A DNA stretch of 5,229 bases from Candidatus Zixiibacteriota bacterium (lineage in GTDB: Bacteria > Zixibacteria > MSB-5A5 > GN15 > FEB-12), in assembly GCA_022564135.1 (NCBI GenBank), contig JADFLZ010000186.1, positions 1 through 5,229 of the forward strand. Reading direction: 5' to 3'. Made by a program: the position numbers and the translations under genes. This document shows, piece by piece, positions 1-5,229 of this stretch. A model generated the notes under the pieces. The model ran no database searches. It was given only the letters and a program-made list of their open reading frames with translations, and was not told the origin of the DNA. Within the stretch, counting starts at the first letter, position 1, and every line of letters begins with the position of its first letter.

Positions 1-1595
1 TCCGCTAAGTTGTTATCGAGTGTGGCTTGGCCGGTAGAGCGGGCGTATTCGGCGGCACCCTCGATAAAGGCTTCTACGTTTTCGACTTTGGTCTGGCCGA
101 TTATCTGGTCTTCGGAAATTAGTTCTTCTAAAAGCTTTATGTCGCCGACTAAATCCTGTACCAGCAGGTCAACCGGCATGACGTCTTTGTCCCGACGGTA
201 TTTTTCGATGATATCAGTAAACGGTTTTAGTTTCTTAGCGCGCGCAGACAAAGAACTATACTCAGCCGCTTTTAAAGCTACTTCGTAAAATGACTCTTTG
301 TGGTCAGCTGCCAGCTGCGCGATATCTTCGATAGCTTTATTGCCGAGACCTCTTTTAGGGTAATTTACTACGCGCCCGAAAGCGACATCATCTTTAGGGT
401 TGGCAATCAATTTGAGATAAGCCATCAAATCTTTGATTTCTTTTCTCTGATAAAACGAAATGCCGCCTACAATCTGATAGGGCAGACTGTTTCTTCTGAG
501 CTGCTCCTCAAACGGTCGTGACTGCGCATTGGTGCGGTAAAGAATAACTTTTTCTTTTAGGCTGTTACCGGACTGCTGGGAATCAATAATATGTTTGACT
601 ATTTGTAAGGCTTCGTCATCGGCCGAATCAACCAGATACAAGCTTAGTTTATCTCCCTCGGCTTTGTCGCTCCATAGTTGTTTGCCTTTACGAGCCTGGT
701 TATTGCCGATAACTGCTGAAGCTGCTTTTAATATCAAATTGGTTGAGCGGTAGTTTTGTTCTAATTTGATTATCTTGGCGCCGGGGAAATCTTTTTCAAA
801 ATCGAGAATATTTCTGATATCGGCGCCGCGCCAGCCGTAGATAGACTGATCCTCGTCGCCCACTACACAGAGATTTGAATGGTCGTCCAGTAAATAGCGC
901 AGAAGTTTATACTGCACATGGTTGGTGTCCTGATATTCGTCTACCATCAGATATTTGTAACGTGATTTATATTTAGAGCTGACGTCCTCGTTGTCACGAA
1001 GCAATACTACCGTATTAAACAAGAGGTCATCAAAATCCATAGCGTTACATTCGTGCAGGCGTCTTTGGTAGAGGGTGTAGATTTTGGCAGTGGCGTCTTC
1101 GAAATAGCCGGCTGCTTTGGCAGCAAACCCTGCCGGGCTGATTAGTTTGTTTTTGCAATTCGATATCTTTTTGGCTTGAGACTTAGGCGTGAACTGAGAG
1201 CTTGAAAGTCCTAAGTCTTTGATACAATTTTTAATCAGCGTTTGTGAATCATCGGAGTCAAAAATTGTAAAGTTGGTCTGGTAGTTTAAGAGACCGCCTT
1301 CGATTCTCAAAAACCGGGCACAAAAAGAATGAAAAGTAGAAACGTTAAGTGCTGAAATATCAGTTCCCAAAACAGAGGCTACCCGTTTTTTCATCTCGCC
1401 GGCGGCTTTGTTGGTGAAAGTGACCGCCAGCATCTGATACGGCTCAGCCAGACGCTGATTAAGAATGTAGGCCAGCCTGCGGGTGAGGACACGGGTTTTG
1501 CCCGAACCGGCACCGGCAATAATCAGCAGCGGTCCTTCGGTAGTTTCGACAGCCTGGCGCTGCTGCGGATTTAGGTCTTCTAAGAGTCGGCTCAT
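1..1595 (-). CDS. uvrD: UvrD/PcrA-family 3'-5' DNA helicase, N-terminal 531 residues (3' end beyond window)
   Basis: Superfamily 1A ATP-dependent helicase that unwinds DNA 3'-5' in nucleotide excision and mismatch repair and clears proteins from DNA in the cytoplasm (family knowledge). The frame is open from the ATG at 1595 to the left edge. Visible motifs: Q motif LNPQQRQAV (residues 8-16), Walker A AGAGSGKT (27-34), motif Ia VTFTNKAAGEM (58-68), Ib TFHSFCARFLR (87-97), Walker B/II VDEYQDTN (218-225), III VVGDEDQSIYGWRGA (244-258), IV KLEQNYRST (277-285), LYRTNAQSR (352-360) and GGISFYQRKEIKD (377-389). Domains 1A, 1B, 2A and most of 2B are present. Motifs V and VI and the C-terminal tail lie outside; the family is usually about 720-780 residues. 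The start is fixed by an in-frame TAA two codons upstream (1599-1601) and by alignment of the N-terminus with PcrA. No Shine-Dalgarno is visible. UvrD and PcrA cannot be told apart from this part; Rep is less likely. Confidence 0.96.
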   Translation of the reverse strand, partial: MSRLLEDLNPQQRQAVETTEGPLLIIAGAGSGKTRVLTRRLAYILNQRLAEPYQMLAVTFTNKAAGEMKKRVASVLGTDISALNVSTFHSFCARFLRIEGGLLNYQTNFTIFDSDDSQTLIKNCIKDLGLSSSQFTPKSQAKKISNCKNKLISPAGFAAKAAGYFEDATAKIYTLYQRRLHECNAMDFDDLLFNTVVLLRDNEDVSSKYKSRYKYLMVDEYQDTNHVQYKLLRYLLDDHSNLCVVGDEDQSIYGWRGADIRNILDFEKDFPGAKIIKLEQNYRSTNLILKAASAVIGNNQARKGKQLWSDKAEGDKLSLYLVDSADDEALQIVKHIIDSQQSGNSLKEKVILYRTNAQSRPFEEQLRRNSLPYQIVGGISFYQRKEIKDLMAYLKLIANPKDDVAFGRVVNYPKRGLGNKAIEDIAQLAADHKESFYEVALKAAEYSSLSARAKKLKPFTDIIEKYRRDKDVMPVDLLVQDLVGDIKLLEELISEDQIIGQTKVENVEAFIEGAAEYARSTGQATLDNNLA

Positions 1596-1597
1596 AT

Positions 1598-1625
1598 CTT
1601 ATAAATATGCGCCATGAGTTGTCAA
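1598..1625 (-). promoter_or_regulatory. Sigma70-like promoter element abutting the uvrD start
   Basis: On the minus strand a perfect -35 TTGACA (1620-1625) is followed after 16 bases by TATAAG (1598-1603), five of six matches to the -10 consensus. It lies between the upstream gene's terminator and uvrD, where a promoter is expected. The -10 ends only two bases before the ATG, so normal start-site spacing would put transcription initiation at or just inside the first codons. It is therefore either a chance match, the source of a leaderless message starting unusually close, or part of a different promoter. Confidence 0.35.
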
Positions 1626-1645
1626 TGCAAGAGGTTTCGAGTAAC

Positions 1646-1676
1646 AAAAAAAGCGCCGGACTAATTTATCCGGCGC
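1646..1676 (-). terminator. Rho-independent terminator of the propeller/dockerin gene
   Basis: Read on the minus strand, an 8-bp perfect GC-rich stem (GCGCCGGA paired with TCCGGCGC, arms 1669-1676 and 1653-1660) with an 8-base loop is followed directly by seven T (1646-1652). It sits 53 bases past the stop codon of the 802-codon gene. On the plus strand the stem is not followed by a T run, so it works in one direction only. It should separate the propeller transcript from uvrD. Confidence 0.92.
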
Positions 1677-1728
1677 CTAAAATTATCTGCAGGAGATTTC
1701 ATTAGTCCTGATGGAAATTCTATCGAAT

Positions 1729-4137
1729 TTAGTTACATGGTCCCGGGGCTGGTCCGCCCCTGAAAACCCTGTCTACCAAGAAAGTCAAATCCAGAATATT
1801 TGCTGGTGCCCCGTCAGAATTTATATCCGACTCACCGGCGCATACGGGACTTGCCCCGCCCCGAAAGATTCTATCAACCATGACAGTCAAGTCGAGAATA
1901 TTGGCGTCAACGCCGTCATAATTTACATCACCACGATTACCGACACAGCAATCTTCGCCTAGCTTTATCCAGTACGCCAAATTCTTGGCCTGTTTACCAC
2001 CGGCGACGGTGAAAGCCCCACCTACTATCAGGCGATTGTTATAGACATGTAAAGCATGCACAAAATTATTCAAGCCCGTCCCCATGGTCGACCAATTTGT
2101 ACCGTCCCATGAGGCGATATAATTAGATGCAGCACCACCCGCAGTCGTAAATTGTCCCCCTACAATCAATTCGTTTACATAGACAGTGAACGCCCTTACA
2201 CGCGCATTCACCCCGATGCCTAATGATGACCAGGAACTACCGTCCCAAGCTGCAACATTATTGGCAGCTACTCCTCCTGCAGTAGTAAATGGTCCCCCTG
2301 CAATCAATTTGTTGTCATAGACAGTCAGGGCAAAAACTGAACCATTCATCCCTGTCCCCAGAGGTATCCAATTGGCTCCATCCCAGGCGGCAATTCCTTG
2401 TTTTCCTCCCCCTGAAGAAAAATTTCCACCTGTTATCAATTTGTTGTCATAGATTGCAAGTGAACGAACTAAACTTATGCCCGATCCCAAAGCTGACCAA
2501 CTGAATCCATTCCAAGATCGAATTAAAGTTCCGGCTACTATCAGATTGCTGTTATACACGATCATGGCCTCGATAGCACCACCGTCCCAATTTCCCACAG
2601 TCGACCAGTTACTACCATCCCAGGCGGAAACGTAAGGAATGCAATATTCACCTTCACTGATACAACCTCCGCCAGCTATGAGTTTGGAGTCATAGGTGGT
2701 CATGGCATAAACATGTCTGGTTTTTGACACTGTTCCCAGAGCCGACCAAGCGCTCATATCCCAGGAGGCAATACTTAACACATCAAAATTTCCTGCTGCA
2801 TTAAAAAATCCCCCGGCTATCAACTTACTATCGAAAGTGGTTAGAGAAAAAACCCAGTCATTTACGCCCGTTCCCAGAGCCTTCCAACTATTACTTTCCC
2901 AAGAGGCAATATATTCAACTAATATACCTCCTGCTTCAGTAAATTCGCCCCCTGCTATCACCTGGTTGTAAAAGGATGTTAAGGCCTTAACAGGGCTATT
3001 CATCCCTTCTCCAATAACAGTCCAAGTTGTTCCGTTCCATGCACCTATATATTTGATCAAAACAGTACCCGAGAAAGTAAAATCCCCTCCTGTTATAAGC
3101 TGGCTGTTAACGACATTGAAAGTCAAAACTCTGCTATTCAACCCCTGCCCCAAAGCCGACCAACTACTGCCGTTCCAGGAGGCTATATTTTTTGCCAAAC
3201 CACCACCGGCTATCGAGAATTCTCCTCCTACAATCAACTGGCTGTTATAGACAGTTAGGGCAAGTACATCACCGTCTATTCCATTGCCCAAAGCCAACCA
3301 GTTGCTCCCATTCCAAGCCGCTATGCGATAAACCGAAACGCCGCCGGCTTTTAAAAACTCCCCGCCAACGATTAACTTAGAATCATATGCAGTCAGGGCA
3401 TATACCGCGCCGTCCATCCCTGTGCCAATAGCTGACCAGGCGCTTCCATTCCATTCCGCTATGCGATTGGCCGTTACACCGCCGGCGACTAAAAACTCTC
3501 CTCCTGCTATCAGCTTGTTGTCATATTCAGCAAGAACATTTACGTAGCCATTTACACCCGGTCCCAAAGGTGACCAGCTGATTCCGTTCCAAGCTGCAAC
3601 ATAATTGGCAGCTACTCCGCCTGCAGTAGTAAATGTTCCCCCTGCAATCAATTTGTTTTCATAGACCGTAAGTGCCCTTACATATCCATTCATCCCACTG
3701 CCTAATGATGACCAGGAGCTACCATCCCAGGCTGCAATATAGTTGACCGATACGCCACTGGCCGTAAGAAACGTTCCTCCAACAATCAAATTGGAGTTGA
3801 AAACAGTTACAGCATTTACTAGCGCGTCCACACCGCGACCGGGAGATATGGAATTATACCAGTTTATATTATCTGCAGAATCAGAAGATATTGCTTGGCC
3901 CGAAACGGATACCTTTGGCTCACCCGTATTGGGATCAATGTAAATATCAACACCTTCCAGATTCAACGCCCCCTGATAGCCGCTACTTTTGACTACATCC
4001 AAATCGATGCTGCCATCCTGCAACACAAATTCATTGATATTTTTACTTTTGGAAACATCCTTCTTTTCCGCTGCCAACACACTCGACAGGGACAACAATA
4101 TCCATATTAGAATCAGTGTAAGTTTCCTGGAATTCAT
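1729..4137 (-). CDS. Exported 14-repeat beta-propeller protein with C-terminal dockerin-like domain
   Basis: The gene encodes 802 residues; function unknown. Residues 1-22 form a Sec signal peptide: basic MNSRK, a hydrophobic core, and probable cleavage after Val-Leu-Ala before Ala-Glu-Lys-Lys. Residues 23-106 are a unique segment with no motif I can name. Residues 107-731 hold fourteen repeats, mostly 46 residues, with consensus V.ALTVYdnKLIaGGeFt.AGGv.an.IAaWnGssWsaLGtGmng. Each can supply four beta strands, as in kelch-like blades, and resembles bacterial delta-60 or fungal Rax2-type repeats. Residues 736-795 are two dockerin-like calcium loops, each ending FRGG. The expected location is outside the cytoplasmic membrane, cell-surface or secreted. 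No catalytic residues stand out, so a binding or structural role is the best guess. The start is supported by GGAGG at 4142-4146 and by the signal peptide. The gene has its own promoter and terminator, so it is probably monocistronic. Gene reality is near certain; the propeller fold is inferred from the repeats. Confidence 0.95.
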   Translation of the reverse strand: MNSRKLTLILIWILLSLSSVLAAEKKDVSKSKNINEFVLQDGSIDLDVVKSSGYQGALNLEGVDIYIDPNTGEPKVSVSGQAISSDSADNINWYNSISPGRGVDALVNAVTVFNSNLIVGGTFLTASGVSVNYIAAWDGSSWSSLGSGMNGYVRALTVYENKLIAGGTFTTAGGVAANYVAAWNGISWSPLGPGVNGYVNVLAEYDNKLIAGGEFLVAGGVTANRIAEWNGSAWSAIGTGMDGAVYALTAYDSKLIVGGEFLKAGGVSVYRIAAWNGSNWLALGNGIDGDVLALTVYNSQLIVGGEFSIAGGGLAKNIASWNGSSWSALGQGLNSRVLTFNVVNSQLITGGDFTFSGTVLIKYIGAWNGTTWTVIGEGMNSPVKALTSFYNQVIAGGEFTEAGGILVEYIASWESNSWKALGTGVNDWVFSLTTFDSKLIAGGFFNAAGNFDVLSIASWDMSAWSALGTVSKTRHVYAMTTYDSKLIAGGGCISEGEYCIPYVSAWDGSNWSTVGNWDGGAIEAMIVYNSNLIVAGTLIRSWNGFSWSALGSGISLVRSLAIYDNKLITGGNFSSGGGKQGIAAWDGANWIPLGTGMNGSVFALTVYDNKLIAGGPFTTAGGVAANNVAAWDGSSWSSLGIGVNARVRAFTVYVNELIVGGQFTTAGGAASNYIASWDGTNWSTMGTGLNNFVHALHVYNNRLIVGGAFTVAGGKQAKNLAYWIKLGEDCCVGNRGDVNYDGVDANILDLTVMVDRIFRGGASPVCAGESDINSDGAPANILDLTFLVDRVFRGGPAPGPCN
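1753..1932 (-). other. Dockerin-like duplicated calcium-binding domain (residues 736-795 of the propeller protein)
   Basis: Two copies of the pattern D.N.DG...NILDLT..VDR.FRGG lie 34 residues apart, with first Asp residues at 737 and 771. Asp737, Asn739, Asp741 and Asp749, and Asp771, Asn773, Asp775 and Asp783, are the likely calcium ligands of F-hand loops followed by a short helix. Each loop is 13 residues from first to last Asp, one more than the standard 12 of cellulosomal dockerins. Cys730, Cys731, Cys766 and Cys801 frame the domain and could form disulfides outside the cell. In dockerins this module binds a cohesin; no cohesin is encoded in the window, so its partner is unknown. Confidence 0.8.
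1945..3819 (-). repeat. Fourteen tandem coding repeats of about 138 bp (propeller blades)
   Basis: Blades by residue: R1 107-152, R2 153-198, R3 199-244, R4 245-290, R5 291-336, R6 337-382, R7 383-428, R8 429-475, R9 476-521, R10 522-556, R11 557-600, R12 601-646, R13 647-692, R14 693-731. Anchor residues are the GG after KLI, the F four or so residues after LI, the W-G (or W-D-G) step and the W..LG.G turn. R1-R7 and R12-R13 are regular. R8-R11 are irregular: R8 has one extra residue, R10 is 11 residues short, and R11 is two short. R14 stops before its last strand. The count of fourteen fits two seven-bladed propellers, but this is inferred from number and length only. Confidence 0.85.
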
Positions 4138-4141
4138 GAAT

Positions 4142-4146
4142 CCTCC
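4142..4146 (-). promoter_or_regulatory. Shine-Dalgarno of the propeller gene
   Basis: GGAGG on the minus strand lies four bases before the ATG at 4135-4137. The spacing is a little short but acceptable. It supports this ATG, which also begins a good signal peptide, as the true start. Confidence 0.75.
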
Positions 4147-4337
4147 AATGAGAATCTTGATTGAATTAGATTTAATATAAATGATCAGAAAACTCTTTAC
4201 AACTGATTTAAAGTCAGAGAAGCAGTTATTGCGTAAATTCTGGTCAGTACGGATTCTTACAACGCTGTTTCGCGGAAATTATAGATATCTTAACAAGATG
4301 CGAGTAGAAGTAATTTTATTCTGCTGAATTAGCTGCT
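4147..4337. other. Intergenic spacer between rpmA and the propeller gene
   Basis: This AT-rich stretch holds the promoter at 4174-4202. Apart from that I see no ORF with a recognisable product, no RNA gene and no convincing terminator for rpmA. The only inverted repeat noticed is a 5-bp AT-rich one at 4287-4299 without a T tract. Transcription from rpmA may therefore run partly into the propeller gene. Confidence 0.5.
4174..4202 (-). promoter_or_regulatory. Predicted sigma70-type promoter of the propeller gene
   Basis: On the minus strand TTGTAA (4197-4202, four of six to the -35 consensus) is followed after 17 bases by TATATT (4174-4179, five of six to the -10 consensus). This places transcription start near 4167, giving a leader of about 30 bases that contains the Shine-Dalgarno. 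The match is decent but AT-rich background raises the chance of coincidence. Confidence 0.5.
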
Positions 4338-4598
4338 TTAGGAAGCCTGGGGGTGGACCGAAACTTGTTTATGTGAGCGGCCTACTCTTTGATATTCCAC
4401 AATGCCATTAATTTTGGCAAACAAAGTAAAGTCTCTGCCCATGCCCACATTTAAGCCGGCTCTGATTGGAGTGCCCAGCTGACGGACCAAAATAGAGCCT
4501 GCGGTAACCAATTGTCCGCCGTAAATTTTGGTGCCCCGCCGCTGACCCTGTGAGTCCCGGCCGTTTTTTGTAGAGCCTACGCCTTTTTTATGTGCCAT
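4338..4598 (-). CDS. rpmA: 50S ribosomal protein bL27
   Basis: Protein of the large ribosomal subunit whose flexible basic N-terminus reaches the peptidyl-transferase centre and helps position tRNA (family knowledge). At 86 residues it has the usual length. The N-terminus MAHKKGVGSTKNGRDS is classic bL27 and carries no cleavable leader of the kind known in Firmicutes. The core GGQLVTAGSILVRQ (27-40), NVGMGRD (50-56) and TLFA (58-61) are conserved. Residue 41 is Leu where the family usually has Arg (RQRG becomes RQLG). The start has a good Shine-Dalgarno, GAGG at 4606-4609, seven bases from the ATG. The neighbours are unusual: clpC lies upstream and the propeller gene downstream, whereas rpmA normally follows rplU and often precedes obg. 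The gene appears to have its own promoter at 4666-4693. Confidence 0.97.
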   Translation of the reverse strand: MAHKKGVGSTKNGRDSQGQRRGTKIYGGQLVTAGSILVRQLGTPIRAGLNVGMGRDFTLFAKINGIVEYQRVGRSHKQVSVHPQAS

Positions 4599-4639
4599 AA
4601 TAAAACCTCAAAAAATCAATTCAAAACTTCACAATTTGT

Positions 4640-4657
4640 CCTCTATAATAATAGAGG
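4640..4657 (-). promoter_or_regulatory. Stem-loop at the 5' end of the rpmA leader
   Basis: A perfect 7-bp inverted repeat (CCTCTAT and ATAGAGG) with a 4-base loop lies just after the predicted transcription start near 4659-4661. On the message it would form within the first few nucleotides, and flanking GUC and GAC could extend the stem across bulged C residues. No T run follows, so it is not a typical terminator for clpC. A role in mRNA stability or in ribosomal protein feedback is possible but unproven. Confidence 0.45.
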
Positions 4658-4665
4658 GGACTCCG

Positions 4666-4693
4666 ATTATACCTAATTTCATAAAATTAGCAA
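4666..4693 (-). promoter_or_regulatory. rpmA: Sigma70-type promoter of rpmA
   Basis: On the minus strand TTGCTA (4688-4693, four of six to the -35 consensus) is followed after 16 bases by a perfect TATAAT (4666-4671). The start of transcription would fall around 4659-4661, giving a leader of about 60 bases. The -35 lies only 14 bases past the clpC stop codon, so rpmA can be transcribed independently of clpC. Confidence 0.7.
4673..4690. repeat. 18-bp palindrome in the rpmA promoter spacer
   Basis: Perfect 7-bp arms CTAATTT and AAATTAG are separated by four bases. The palindrome fills the spacer between the -10 and -35 boxes of the rpmA promoter and overlaps the -35 by three bases, where an operator for a dimeric repressor or twist-sensitive activator could sit. 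As RNA it would be a weak AT-rich hairpin at the end of the clpC transcript with no T tract. The arms are AT-rich, so chance is a real alternative. Confidence 0.4.
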
Positions 4694-4706
4694 CAGCTTA
4701 TTTTAA

Positions 4707-5229
4707 TCAGGATTTGGCCGCTTTTTCCTTAGCTTTTGACTTGGAGGCATCCAAATCAAAAGTGAGGCAGTCGTTTCCAACCCCTATCATCAGGTCACAG
4801 TCGCCGGCGTATTGGCCTCTCAAGATTTCTTCTGAGAGGGGGTCCTCAAGATACTTGCGCAAGGCTCTTTTGAGCGGCCGCGCGCCGTATTGCCGTTCGT
4901 AGCCCTTGTCGACCAGAAAGTCTTTGGCTGCTTCGTCGAGCGTGAACGAAATCCCTTTATCGGCCAGGCGATCGGCAATTTCAGCCACCAGAATTTCGAT
5001 AATCTCTTTGATATGACTCTTTTCGAGACTGCGGAAATAGACGACCTCGTCGATCCGGTTGAGCAACTCCGGGTTGAAAACCTTTTTGAGTTCAGTCTCA
5101 ATTTTCTTTTTCATGGACTCAAAAGTATCGGCGTTTTCATCAGCATCAAAGCCGACGGTTTTGCCTTCGCCTAATTGACGGGTGCCGATATTTGAAGTCA
5201 AAATAATAAGCGTGTTTTTGAAATCTACT
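4707..5229 (-). CDS. clpC: ClpC-type AAA+ chaperone/unfoldase, C-terminal 173 residues (5' end beyond window)
   Basis: Hsp100 ATPase that unfolds proteins and feeds them to the ClpP protease in the cytoplasm (family knowledge). The reading frame enters from the right edge with VDFKNTLIILTSNIGTRQL, which is the beta strand and sensor-1 region (Asn in LTSN) of the second AAA+ module. FNPELLNRIDEV follows, with the probable arginine finger Arg at 5055-5057. Then comes the D2 small domain, with sensor-2 motif YGARPLKR (Arg at 4878-4880) and EDPLSEEILRGQ. The protein ends in a Lys/Ala/Ser-rich tail (SKSKAKEKAAKS). TSNIGTRQLG and the spacing to FNPELLNR favour ClpC over ClpB. The P-loop, Walker B and ClpP-binding loop lie outside the window. 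A TTG at 5199-5201 is not the start, because the conserved frame continues upstream. Confidence 0.93.
   Translation of the reverse strand, partial: VDFKNTLIILTSNIGTRQLGEGKTVGFDADENADTFESMKKKIETELKKVFNPELLNRIDEVVYFRSLEKSHIKEIIEILVAEIADRLADKGISFTLDEAAKDFLVDKGYERQYGARPLKRALRKYLEDPLSEEILRGQYAGDCDLMIGVGNDCLTFDLDASKSKAKEKAAKS

Noticed and set aside
1459..1647. Minus-strand open frame of 62 codons overlapping the uvrD start
   Set aside because: It is out of frame with the conserved helicase motifs (Walker A lies in the other frame) and its product resembles nothing known; a shadow.
1711..1962. Plus-strand open frame of 83 codons and similar plus-strand frames inside 2289-4180
   Set aside because: They lie opposite the propeller gene, are low in meaning, and repeat with the coding repeats on the other strand. 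None resembles a protein family.
1945..3819. Regularly spaced repeats that could suggest a CRISPR array or minisatellite
   Set aside because: The period is about 138 bp, the repeats are in one continuous reading frame, and variation follows protein constraints. They are propeller blades.
4287..4299. Small inverted repeat ATCTT-AAC-AAGAT downstream of rpmA
   Set aside because: The stem is only 5 bp, AT-rich and has no T tract on either strand, so I do not call it a terminator.
4636..4902. Plus-strand open frame of 88 codons across the rpmA promoter and clpC end
   Set aside because: It is antisense to clpC and the promoter region and shows no recognisable protein features.
4820..5174. Open frames of 93 codons (minus, 4820-5101) and 94 codons (plus, 4890-5174)
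   Set aside because: Both overlap the conserved ClpC coding frame and are shadows of it.
4707..5201. A 164-codon ClpC-like gene starting at TTG 5201
   Set aside because: The frame continues upstream with conserved ClpC sequence (VDFKNTLII) to the window edge, so this is the 3' end of a longer gene.

Overview
The window holds four genes, all on the minus strand. In transcription order (right to left) they are the 3' end of clpC, rpmA, a large exported beta-propeller/dockerin protein, and the first 531 codons of a uvrD/pcrA-type helicase. Three are housekeeping genes. The accessory locus is the 802-residue propeller protein in the middle. I saw no CRISPR array, insertion sequence, tRNA, rRNA or phage gene.

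Organism (inference): an uncultured bacterium of the FCB neighbourhood, most likely candidate division Zixibacteria or a close relative. The grounds are the C-terminal 'CCVGNRGDVNYDG ... ILDLT..VDR.FRGG.AP' dockerin-like tail on a signal-peptide repeat protein, a style I associate with Zixibacteria genomes. The housekeeping fragments (ClpC, bL27, UvrD/PcrA) are ordinary bacterial proteins and do not settle the phylum.

Layout. 4707-5229: C-terminal part of the ClpC second AAA+ domain, with its start beyond the right edge. 4599-4706: a 108-bp spacer with a strong sigma70-like promoter for rpmA, an 18-bp palindrome in the promoter spacer, and a 5'-UTR stem-loop. 4338-4598: rpmA (ribosomal protein bL27), without rplU beside it. 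4138-4337: a spacer with a plausible promoter and Shine-Dalgarno for the propeller gene; I see no terminator for rpmA here. 1729-4137: the exported propeller protein, made of a signal peptide, a unique N-terminal segment, fourteen repeats of about 46 residues and a two-loop dockerin-like tail. 1646-1676: a clean rho-independent terminator for it. 1-1595: the UvrD/PcrA helicase, running off the left edge before its last motifs.

The genes look like separately transcribed neighbours, not one pathway: rpmA and the propeller gene each have their own promoter, and the propeller gene ends in its own terminator. The most interesting points are the architecture of the propeller (14 blades, with what looks like a split blade closing the ring), sequence homogenisation between distant repeats, the palindrome-bearing rpmA promoter separated from rplU, and a promoter-like element that collides with the uvrD start codon. 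I did not find a convincing new multi-gene system.
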